Shown here in pieces: positions 25,822 to 33,215 of a stretch of DNA of 64,000 bases. The stretch is from Massilia sp. Root133 (GTDB lineage: Bacteria; Pseudomonadota; Gammaproteobacteria; Burkholderiales; Burkholderiaceae_D). Positions within the stretch are counted from its first letter, which is position 1. Every line of letters begins with the position of its first letter. The notes beneath the pieces are model-generated. The model did no database searches. It saw only the letters and a list, made by a program, of their open reading frames with translations, and had not been told where the DNA came from. The position numbers and the translations under genes were made by a program. The DNA is taken from assembly GCF_001426525.1 (NCBI RefSeq), contig NZ_LMEW01000032.1, positions 125,370 through 189,369 on the forward strand, in the 5' to 3' direction.

Positions 25822-28656
25822 ATGCCCTTCCTGTTTCGCGCCACGGTGCTCGCCGCTGCCCTGGCCACGCTGCTGCCCGCCACAGCCGCCGTCGACCTCA
25901 ATGCCCGCGTTCCCGTCGGGCCGCAGGTCAAGGTCGGCAAGCTGGCGAACGGCCTGACCTATTACATCCAGAAGAACGGCAAGCCCGAGCACCGGGTCGA
26001 GCTGCGGCTCGTGGTGAAGGCCGGCTCCGCGCTCGAGGACGATGACCAGCAGGGTCTCGCCCACATGCTCGAACACCTGGCCTTCAACGGTTCCACGCAC
26101 TTCAAGAAACAGGAACTGGTCTCGTACCTGCAATCGATCGGCGTGAAGTTCGGCGCCGACCTGAACGCCTACACGGGCCTGGACGAGACGGTCTACATGC
26201 TGCCCGTACCGACCGACCGCAAGGAGAACGTGGAGACCGCCTTCACGGTGCTGGAAGACTGGGCGCACGGCGTCACGCTGGCTGCGGACGACATCGACAA
26301 GGAGCGCGCGATCGTGCTCGAGGAAGCGCGCCTGCACAAGGGCGCGCAGGAACGCCTGCGCAAGGCGCTCGCGCCGAAGCTGTACAACGGCTCGCGCTAT
26401 GCGCTGCGCGAGCCGATCGGCAAGGAAGACGTGATCCGCACCGCGCAGCCGGAGGCGCTGCGCCGCTTCTACCGCGACTGGTACCGGCCGGACCTGATGG
26501 CCGTGATCGTCGTCGGCGACATCGAACCGGCCGAGGCCGAGCGCCTGGTCAAGGCGCACTTCGCCGGCCTGGCCAATCCGCCGCAGCCGCGCCCCCGGAC
26601 CTACGCCGACATTCCCGCACGAACGCGGACGGAAGCGTTCGTGTTCGCCGACGAGGAAATGTCCGGCAGTGCCGTCGAGCTGAACTACCCCGTCCGGCTC
26701 GAGCCGGACCTCGGGACATACGGGAGCTACCGCGCCAAGGTCGTGGACAACCTCGCGGCCATCCTGCTGAGCCTGCGGCTGGGCGAGCTGACGCAGCAGG
26801 CGAATCCGCCGTTCCTCGGCGCGGGCGGCCGCACCATCCCCGTGACCGCGCGCCACAAGGCGTTCTCCATCAGCGCCGCCGTGGGTGCGGGCGGCGTGGT
26901 CCCGGCCGTCGCGGCCGTCGAGCAGGAAATGCACCGGGTCCGCCAGTTCGGATTCAGCGAAGCCGAGCTGGCGCGTGTCCGCAAAGTCGTCCTGAATGGG
27001 ATGGAAAGCGCGGTCAAGCAACGGGACACGACGGATTCCGGGCGGTACGTTGCCGAATACCAGCGCAATTTCCTCGCCGGCGAAAGCATCCCGGGCATCG
27101 AGGCCGAGTTCCATGTCATGCAGGAATTGCTGCCTGAAATCACGGTCGCCGACCTCAATGCGGCTGCCCGCAACGCGTTCCCGGCGGATGCCGGCAAGCT
27201 CGTCGTGTTCGCCGGCAATACGAAGGCCGGCCCCGCGCCCACGACGGATCAATTGGTGGCCGCCGACGCGGCGGCCGCGCACGCCACGGTCACCGACCGC
27301 GCCGAAAAGAAGGTCGCGCAGCGCCTGATGGACCGTCCCGCCGCGCCCGGCCGCATCGTGACCGAAACGCGCGACGAGACGCTCGGCCTGACCCGCCTGA
27401 CCTTGTCGAACGGCGTGCAGGTCGTCCTCAAGCCGACCGCCTTCCGCAAGGACGAGGTGCTGCTGGGCGCGGTGCGCTACGGCGGCCAGACGCTGGTCGA
27501 CGAGAAAGACCTGCCGAACGCGCGCGCCGCCACGGGGCTGGCCATGTCGATGGGCATCAAAGACTTCGCGCCCACGGACCTGATGAAGATGCTCGCGGGC
27601 CGGCGCGCGGCGGTGACGCTCGGGATGTCCGACTACACGGATGAGATCGGCGGCCAGTCGGCCAGCGGTGCCGAAGACCTGGAGACGATGTTCCAGATGC
27701 TGTGGCTGCGTTTCGACGGCGTGCGGCGCGACGAATCCCTGTACAAGGCGTACATGGGCGCGCTCGGCGACATGGTGCGCAACCGCGCGGCCGCCCCCGA
27801 GCAGCGCTTCGCCGAAGCGGTCGCCGACACGCTCTATGGCCGTCATCCCTACGAAGGGCGCATGCCCACGCAGGAAGACCTCGGCAAGATCGACCTCGAC
27901 CGCAGTCTCGCCGTGTACCGCCAGCGCTTCGCCAGCGCGAAGGGCCTGACGTTCGTCGTCGTCGGCGACTTCGATCCGGCGACCATCAAGCCCCTCGTGA
28001 CGGCCTACCTCGGCACGTTGCCGACGCCCGACCTGCCGCTCGCCTACCGCGACGTCGGCCTGCGCATCGCGCAAGGTGTCGTCAAGAAGGAAGTCCACGC
28101 GGGCACGGAGCCCAAGAGCGTCGTGTCGCTGACGTTTTCCGGTCCGGCGGCCTGGTCGCCGGCCGAGGCGCTGCGCATGAGCGCGCTCATCGAGGTGATG
28201 AATTTGCGTGTGAACGCGGTGTTGCGCGAGAAGCTCGGCCTGATCTATTCGGGCCAGATGGCCGGCGCGGTGCAGCGCATCCCGTACCAGCACTACGAAA
28301 TCAGCACGCAGCTGCCGACCGGCCCCGAAAAGGTCGACCAGCTCGTCGCCGCCCTGTTCGCGGAGATCGACAGCGTCAAGGCCAACGGCCCGACGCAGGC
28401 GGAACTCGACAAGGTCAAGGCCAACTGGCGCGTGGTCCACGAGCGTTCGCAGCACGAGAACGGGTACTGGCTGCAGAGCGTGAAAGTGTCCCTGCTCGAC
28501 GGCACGCCGCTGTCGCACCTGCTGACGGTCATGGACGAGGTCGACGCACTGACGGTGGCGGACGTGCGCACGGCCGCGCAGCGCTACTTCGACAAGGACA
28601 ACTATGTCCAGGTCGTCCTGCTGCCCGAGGCCGACGTGAAGACCGCCAGCAAGTAA
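25822..28656 (+). CDS. Exported M16 family (insulinase/PqqL-like) zinc metallopeptidase
   Basis: 944 residues. A signal peptide (MPFLFRATVLAAALATLLPATAA) is followed by two M16 repeat halves. The first half has the inverted zinc motif HMLEH (His81, Glu84, His85) and the downstream acidic segment ERAIVLEEAR (161-170) with the third ligand. The second half (from about 515) is the inactive partner, as in PqqL and pitrilysin-type clamshell proteases. It should degrade peptides in the periplasm. The start was chosen at 25822 because AAAGGAT and a signal sequence fit there; the frame is open 39 codons further upstream without either. No pqq or TonB gene is adjacent. Confidence 0.9.
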   Translation: MPFLFRATVLAAALATLLPATAAVDLNARVPVGPQVKVGKLANGLTYYIQKNGKPEHRVELRLVVKAGSALEDDDQQGLAHMLEHLAFNGSTHFKKQELVSYLQSIGVKFGADLNAYTGLDETVYMLPVPTDRKENVETAFTVLEDWAHGVTLAADDIDKERAIVLEEARLHKGAQERLRKALAPKLYNGSRYALREPIGKEDVIRTAQPEALRRFYRDWYRPDLMAVIVVGDIEPAEAERLVKAHFAGLANPPQPRPRTYADIPARTRTEAFVFADEEMSGSAVELNYPVRLEPDLGTYGSYRAKVVDNLAAILLSLRLGELTQQANPPFLGAGGRTIPVTARHKAFSISAAVGAGGVVPAVAAVEQEMHRVRQFGFSEAELARVRKVVLNGMESAVKQRDTTDSGRYVAEYQRNFLAGESIPGIEAEFHVMQELLPEITVADLNAAARNAFPADAGKLVVFAGNTKAGPAPTTDQLVAADAAAAHATVTDRAEKKVAQRLMDRPAAPGRIVTETRDETLGLTRLTLSNGVQVVLKPTAFRKDEVLLGAVRYGGQTLVDEKDLPNARAATGLAMSMGIKDFAPTDLMKMLAGRRAAVTLGMSDYTDEIGGQSASGAEDLETMFQMLWLRFDGVRRDESLYKAYMGALGDMVRNRAAAPEQRFAEAVADTLYGRHPYEGRMPTQEDLGKIDLDRSLAVYRQRFASAKGLTFVVVGDFDPATIKPLVTAYLGTLPTPDLPLAYRDVGLRIAQGVVKKEVHAGTEPKSVVSLTFSGPAAWSPAEALRMSALIEVMNLRVNAVLREKLGLIYSGQMAGAVQRIPYQHYEISTQLPTGPEKVDQLVAALFAEIDSVKANGPTQAELDKVKANWRVVHERSQHENGYWLQSVKVSLLDGTPLSHLLTVMDEVDALTVADVRTAAQRYFDKDNYVQVVLLPEADVKTASK

Positions 28657-28685
28657 GTTCGAAGGGGGCATGGCCGGGGACGTTG

Positions 28686-28717
28686 AAGGTGCATATTGGA
28701 TGCATATTTGCTAGAAT
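28686..28717 (+). promoter_or_regulatory. NsrR-like operator and promoter of the globin gene
   Basis: A 23-bp imperfect dyad (28686-28708) contains AAGGTGCATAT and ATGCATATT around a central base. It matches the NsrR consensus AAGATGYATTT-N-AAATRCATCTT at about 17 of 22 positions. A -10-like TAGAAT (28712-28717) follows 3 bp later, so the site would cover the -35 region. The consensus comparison is from memory of published NsrR sites. Confidence 0.6.
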
Positions 28718-28747
28718 CATCCACATCACGTCGTTCCCGAGCAAGCC

Positions 28748-29122
28748 ATGCCCTCTCCCGCCATCACCGAATCGTCGATCATCCGCCTGGTCGACACGTT
28801 TTACGCGCGCGTGCGCGACGATGCCGTGCTATACCCCGTGTTCGAAGCGAAACTCGCCGGACGGTGGCACGAGCACATGCCGCGCATGGTCGCGTTCTGG
28901 ACCAAGGTCCTGCTCGGCACCGGCGAATTCCAGGGAAACGTCTTCGGCAAGCACATGGCCCTTGCGGGCATCGAGACGGAGCACTTCGTCCGCTGGCTCA
29001 CGCTGTTCCGGCTGACGGCAATCGACGTGTTTGGCATCGACGGCGCGATCGAGGCCCTGGAAGTCGCCCAGCGCATCGCGTCGAGCCTGCAACTGGGCTT
29101 TTTCGGCGATATCCGCGTTTGA
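28748..29122 (+). CDS. Group III truncated haemoglobin
   Basis: 124 residues, the usual size of group III 2-on-2 globins (Ctb/Cgb-like): LVDTFYARVRDDAVLYPVFEAKL, WHEHMPRMVAFWTKVLLGTGEFQG and HFVRWLTLFRLT match the conserved helices, including the proximal-His region. These bind O2 and NO and are implicated in NO resistance and microaerobic life. The NsrR-like box at 28686-28708 supports NO-induced expression. The leader holds a solitary copy of the repeat arm (CACGTCGTTCCCG, 28728-28740). Confidence 0.88.
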   Translation: MPSPAITESSIIRLVDTFYARVRDDAVLYPVFEAKLAGRWHEHMPRMVAFWTKVLLGTGEFQGNVFGKHMALAGIETEHFVRWLTLFRLTAIDVFGIDGAIEALEVAQRIASSLQLGFFGDIRV

Positions 29123-29131
29123 GGCGACCGC

Positions 29132-31483
29132 TCAGGCGCGGCGTGACGCGTCACGCCGCTCGGCCACCGCGGCCAGCAACGCCTGCTTCAGCTGCAGATC
29201 CGTGAACGGTTTCGTCAGCACGCGCGCCGTGACGTCCGCTGCGCCCGCGACCAGGCTGCCGTAGCCGGACGCGAACACGATCGCGACACCAGGATGGCGT
29301 TCCACGATGCGCCGGGCGAGCGTGAGGCCGTCCAGGTCGGGCAGGCTGTAGTCGACGACCGCCGCGTGATAGCGGTCGCGCGCCAGCAGCGCCAGGGCGT
29401 CCTGGGCCGTGGCCGCCTCGTCGGCCTGGAAGCCCGCCGCCAGCAGGATGTCGCGGTACAGCTCGCGGGCCTGGGCATCGTCTTCGATCAACAGCACGCG
29501 CAGGCCCGCGGACGCCACCTGGGGCGGCGCCGGCGCGACCGGTGCCGGCTCGGACATCGACTCCTTCGCGCCCAGCAGCTGGCGCACCTTGGACGCCAGC
29601 TTCTCGCGGCGGTAGGGCTTCGACAGCAGCTCCACGCCCGGGTCGAGGCGGCCGCCGTGGATGATCGCGTTCTGCGTGTAGCCGGACGTGTACAGGACCT
29701 TCATGTCCGGCAGCAGCGCGCGCGCCTGGCGCACCATCTCGGTACTCTTCAGCTTGCCCGGCATGACGACGTCGGTGAACAGCAGGTCGCAGCGCACGCC
29801 GGCCTTCAGCACGGCCAGCGCCGATTCGGCATTATCGGCGCGCAGCACCTGGTAGCCCAGTTCGGACAGCATGCCGACGACGGTCGCCTGGACGTTCGGA
29901 TCGTCCTCGACGACCAGGATCGTCTCGGTGCCGCCGCGCGCCTCGTTCGCGACCGGCTCCGGCAGCGTCTGCTCCGCCTCGAGCGCGCGCGGGAAATAGG
30001 CCTTGATCGTCGTGCCGTGGCCCACTTCGCTGTAGATGCGGAAGTGGCCGCCGCTCTGCTTGACGAAGCCGAACGCCATCGACAGGCCCAGGCCCGTCCC
30101 CTGCCCTTCGCCCTTGGTCGTGAAGAACGGCTCGATGGCGCGCTCGCGCACCTCGGGCGTCATGCCCGTGCCCGTGTCGGAGATCGCCAGCAGCACGTAC
30201 TGCCCCGGCGGCACCTCGTGCGCGGCGCTGACGTAGGTGTCGTCGAGCATCGTGTTGGACAGTTCGACCGTCAGCTTGCCGCCGCCGGGCATCGCGTCGC
30301 GCGCATTGATGGCGAGGTTCAGCACGACGTTTTCCAGCTGGTGCGGGTCGAGCGTCGTGTTCCACAGCGACGCCGAGACGACGGTCTCGACTTCCACGTG
30401 CTCGCCGACGGCGCGGCGTACGAGGTCTTCCATGTTGCGCACGACGCGGCCCGGGTTCAGCACATAAGGCTGCAGCGGCTGGCGGCGCGCGAACGCGAGC
30501 AGTTGCGACGACAGCTTGGCGCCGCGGTCGACGGCGGCCAGCGCCATCTGCAGATGCCGCTGCGCGGCCGGCAGCCCAGCCACCGTCCCGCCCAGCAGTT
30601 GCAGGCTGCCGCCGATCACCTGCAGGATGTTGTTGAAGTCGTGCGCGACGCCGCCCGTCAGCTTGCCGACCGCTTCCAGGCGCTGGGCATGCTGCAGGGC
30701 CTGGCGCGCCTCTTCCAGCTGCACGCGCTGCGTGACGTCGCGCGTGATCTTGGCGAAGCCGACGAGGCGGCCGTCGGCGTCGCGGATGGCGTCCACGACG
30801 ACGTCGGCGCGGAAGCGCGAGCCATCCTTGCGCACCCGCACGCCCTCGCCGTGGTAGCGGCCCTGTTCGCGCGCCGTCGCCAGCACGCGGTCCGGCAGGC
30901 CGTTGTCCCGGTCTTCGTCCGTGTAGAAGCGGCCGAAGTGCGTGCCGATGACTTCGTCCGCCGCATACCCCTTGATGTTGCGGGCGCCCGCGTTCCACGT
31001 CGTCACGAGGCCTTCCGGCGACAGCATGTAGATGGCGTAGTCGATCACGCTGTCGACGAGCAGGCGGAATTGCTCCTCGCTGCGGCGCAGCGCTTCGCGC
31101 GCCAGCTTCTTGTCGCTGATGTCGCGCGTGATCTTGGCAAAGCCGAGCAACTGGCCGTCGTCGTCGAGGATCGGGTCGATGACGACGGATGCCCAGAAAT
31201 GGCTGCCGTCCTTGCGCACGCGCCAGCCCTCCGCCTCGAATCGTCCTTTGTCCAGCGCCGTGGCGAGCGCGCGTTCCGGCAGGCCGGCGGCGCGGTCCGC
31301 CGGCGTGTAGAAGCGCGAGAAATGCTGGCCCAGGATCTCCGCCTCCGTGTACCCCTTGAAGCGCCGCGCGCCGGCATTCCAGCTTGCGACCGTGCCGTCG
31401 GGATTCAGCATGTAGATCGCGTAATCGGCGACCCGCTCGATCAACAATTGCATGCGGCGCTGCGTGGTGAAGTCGGAAGTCAT
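29132..31483 (-). CDS. PAS-PAS hybrid sensor histidine kinase with two receiver domains
   Basis: 783 residues, soluble. PAS1 (about 10-125), PAS2 (about 140-260), HisKA with the phospho-acceptor His near 280 (GGVAHDFNNILQVIGGSLQLL), HATPase (about 385-500; N box NLAINARDAM, G boxes SDTGTGMTP and GTGLGLSM), receiver 1 (about 525-640; LLFTDVVMPG) and receiver 2 (about 665-775; AAVVDYSLPD). The two PAS domains are close copies of each other (WNAGARRFKGYTEAEILGQHFSRFYT and WNAGARNIKGYAADEVIGTHFGRFYT), consistent with an internal duplication. Input may be haem, flavin or redox, but no ligand motif is decisive. No cognate output protein is adjacent. The catalytic and receiver parts are paralogous to the kinase at 39937-43164. 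Confidence 0.92.
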   Translation of the reverse strand: MTSDFTTQRRMQLLIERVADYAIYMLNPDGTVASWNAGARRFKGYTEAEILGQHFSRFYTPADRAAGLPERALATALDKGRFEAEGWRVRKDGSHFWASVVIDPILDDDGQLLGFAKITRDISDKKLAREALRRSEEQFRLLVDSVIDYAIYMLSPEGLVTTWNAGARNIKGYAADEVIGTHFGRFYTDEDRDNGLPDRVLATAREQGRYHGEGVRVRKDGSRFRADVVVDAIRDADGRLVGFAKITRDVTQRVQLEEARQALQHAQRLEAVGKLTGGVAHDFNNILQVIGGSLQLLGGTVAGLPAAQRHLQMALAAVDRGAKLSSQLLAFARRQPLQPYVLNPGRVVRNMEDLVRRAVGEHVEVETVVSASLWNTTLDPHQLENVVLNLAINARDAMPGGGKLTVELSNTMLDDTYVSAAHEVPPGQYVLLAISDTGTGMTPEVRERAIEPFFTTKGEGQGTGLGLSMAFGFVKQSGGHFRIYSEVGHGTTIKAYFPRALEAEQTLPEPVANEARGGTETILVVEDDPNVQATVVGMLSELGYQVLRADNAESALAVLKAGVRCDLLFTDVVMPGKLKSTEMVRQARALLPDMKVLYTSGYTQNAIIHGGRLDPGVELLSKPYRREKLASKVRQLLGAKESMSEPAPVAPAPPQVASAGLRVLLIEDDAQARELYRDILLAAGFQADEAATAQDALALLARDRYHAAVVDYSLPDLDGLTLARRIVERHPGVAIVFASGYGSLVAGAADVTARVLTKPFTDLQLKQALLAAVAERRDASRRA

Positions 31484-31572
31484 GTCGGAAAGGTCAAACG
31501 TTCATGATCTCATTATAACATTGTGGAAACACTCATGCACGCAATGAAACGTTTATGGCCGCGTTGGCAACA

Positions 31573-31603
31573 TTGGGTATCGGATCACGCTATCCGCTAC
31601 AAT
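31573..31603 (+). promoter_or_regulatory. Candidate sigma-70 promoter of the cupin gene
   Basis: TTGGGT (31573-31578), 19-bp spacer, TACAAT (31598-31603) in the context GCTACAATG. A transcript from here would begin near 31610 and exclude the upstream ATG at 31523, supporting the start at 31631. Confidence 0.4.
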
Positions 31604-31630
31604 GCGGACGACAACTTCATGGAGAACGTC

Positions 31631-32017
31631 ATGTCGGGTTACAGCATCAACATCGAAGCAAAAACGCTTGCCGGGAATAATTTCCGGGAAGTCCTCTACA
31701 CGACCCAGCGCAGCCAGCTGGTCATCATGACCCTGCAGCCCGGCGAGGAAATCGGCCTCGAAAAGCACGAGGGCCACGACCAGTTCATCCGTGTCGAGGC
31801 CGGCCAGGGCGTCGCGATCCTGGATGGCGAACAGCACAAGCTCGAGGACGGCGTCGCCGTCGTCATCCCGGCCGGGACCGAGCACAACGTCATCAACACG
31901 TCGAGCAGCGAGCCGATGCGCCTGTACACGCTGTACACCCCGCCCGAGCACCCGGACGGCATCGTGCACGCCACCAAGGCCGAGGCGGACGACTACGAAA
32001 AACAGCACGGCCACTGA
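31631..32017 (+). CDS. Cupin-domain protein, AraC-independent small barrel
   Basis: 128 residues, one cupin_2 barrel. Motif 1 is GEEIGLEKHEGHDQFIRVEAGQG, with His/His/Glu ligands, and motif 2 is GVAVVIPAGTEHNVINTS. YTPPEHPDGIVHATKAEADDYE is a C-terminal feature seen in many single-cupin proteins annotated only as cupin domain protein. It may be a metal-dependent isomerase or dioxygenase or a ligand-binding protein. GGAG lies 7-10 nt before ATG at 31631. It diverges from the hybrid kinase. An upstream in-frame ATG exists at 31523 but has no ribosome site. Confidence 0.82.
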   Translation: MSGYSINIEAKTLAGNNFREVLYTTQRSQLVIMTLQPGEEIGLEKHEGHDQFIRVEAGQGVAILDGEQHKLEDGVAVVIPAGTEHNVINTSSSEPMRLYTLYTPPEHPDGIVHATKAEADDYEKQHGH

Positions 32018-32029
32018 TTCCGCGCCCGT

Positions 32030-33142
32030 CTACCCTTTGCACGCGAGGCCGTAGCGCGTCATCGTACAGGCGCGCTCGATACACCGGCGCGCGTCATAGC
32101 CGTGGGCCCGGCACTGCATCAGGGTTTCTTCGCGGCGCTGGCGCGGCGACGGGTCGGCGGCGACCGGAGGCGCCTCTTTGGTCGCCGTGCGGCGCGCCTT
32201 CGCGGTGCCCTGTTTCTTCACGGTCGTCTTGTGGCGTGCCGCGCGCCGCGGCGGCGTGACGTCGACCGGGGCCGCGGCGGGCGCCTTGTCCTCGATGACG
32301 GGGGCGACGGGCTCATCGGGCACCGGCTTCACGGGTTCCGGCGTGACGGCGGGCCGCACCGGCACCGGCACCGGTGCAGGCGCCGGCGCGCGGGCAACGA
32401 AGGCCGCCGCCGACGGCTGCCCAGCCGGTGACGTGTTCGCCACGACGACGAGCGCATCCTCGACCCGGTTTTCCTCGTACAGCCACAAGCCGCCTGCCGC
32501 CAGGCCGGCCAGCAGGCCGCCCGCGATGCTCCACGTGACGAGGCGGCGTTTCCACATGCTCGTCCAGGCCGGCGCCTCGCGCGCCGCCGCTTCCTCGCGC
32601 AGGCGCGCGGCGAGCCATTCCGCTTCGATGTCCGGCTGGACGGGGCGCGGGACCGTGCCCGTGTCGGCGCGCGGCGGAGGAATGTGATCGGCGGCCGGGG
32701 GAGGAATATGATCGGCGGCCGGCGGAGGAATGTGATCGGCGACCGGCGGAGGAATGTGATCGGCGGCCGGCGGCGGTTCGGGAGGGCGCGGCGGCTCCGG
32801 GTGCGGGCGGGCCTCGGCGCCCGGCACGGTGGGCTCGTCGGCGGGCGGCGGCGGCGGTGCAGGCGGTGCAGGCGGTGCAGGCCGCGCCGTCCGTGCTTGC
32901 GCGATGCGGTCGGCCAGGGCTTCGATCGCGACGCCCTTGCCGCGCGCCGAGACTTCCGGCGCGCGTTGCGCCGGTCCGGGGTCGGCCTTTTGGACGGCCG
33001 CGCCGGCTCCGGCCCGCTGCGAACCGGGGCCGTGCCAGACGGCCGGCCGCCGGCGCGGCGCGGCCGGAGATGGCGGCGGAGATGGCGGCGTCGACGGTGC
33101 CGATCCGCTTTCCTGGAAGTCTTGCAACAATTGGGTCTTCAT
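32030..33142 (-). CDS. Proline-rich single-pass membrane protein with octapeptide repeats, unknown function
   Basis: 370 residues, no family recognised. The N-terminal half is Pro/Ala-rich and carries four tandem copies of an octapeptide of the form (A/V)ADHIPPP at about residues 126-157, encoded by a perfect-length 24-bp DNA repeat (32673-32768). A basic segment (WTSMWKRRLVTW) precedes one membrane helix (SIAGGLLAGLAAGGLWLYEEN, about 202-222). The C-terminal half is Pro/Ala-rich, then Lys/Arg-rich, ending in a small cysteine module with CRAHGYDARRCIERAC and GLACKG. The topology resembles TonB- or FimV-like spacers with the N-terminus in the cytoplasm, but no TonB C-domain is present. Its neighbours give no clue. 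Confidence 0.6.
   Translation of the reverse strand: MKTQLLQDFQESGSAPSTPPSPPPSPAAPRRRPAVWHGPGSQRAGAGAAVQKADPGPAQRAPEVSARGKGVAIEALADRIAQARTARPAPPAPPAPPPPPADEPTVPGAEARPHPEPPRPPEPPPAADHIPPPVADHIPPPAADHIPPPAADHIPPPRADTGTVPRPVQPDIEAEWLAARLREEAAAREAPAWTSMWKRRLVTWSIAGGLLAGLAAGGLWLYEENRVEDALVVVANTSPAGQPSAAAFVARAPAPAPVPVPVRPAVTPEPVKPVPDEPVAPVIEDKAPAAAPVDVTPPRRAARHKTTVKKQGTAKARRTATKEAPPVAADPSPRQRREETLMQCRAHGYDARRCIERACTMTRYGLACKG
32673..32768 (-). repeat. 24-bp coding tandem repeat, four copies
   Basis: Four head-to-tail 24-bp units (32673, 32697, 32721, 32745) with only a few substitutions encode the octapeptide repeats of the proline-rich protein. Such uniform DNA repeats are prone to copy-number change by slippage. 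Confidence 0.8.
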
Positions 33143-33215
33143 GGTGCGGTGCGCAATTCCGGATTCCCGGAGGAGCAGGGTACCGAATTCAACCCAGGCG
33201 TGGAGCGCGCCTGCG

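Noticed and set aside
25780..28671. A 963-codon minus-strand frame opposite the M16 peptidase gene
   Set aside because: Antisense shadow with no recognisable motif; the plus-strand gene has HMLEH, a signal peptide and a ribosome site.
32673..32768. Regular 24-bp repeats considered as a CRISPR array
   Set aside because: The units are contiguous without unique spacers and lie in frame inside a coding region.
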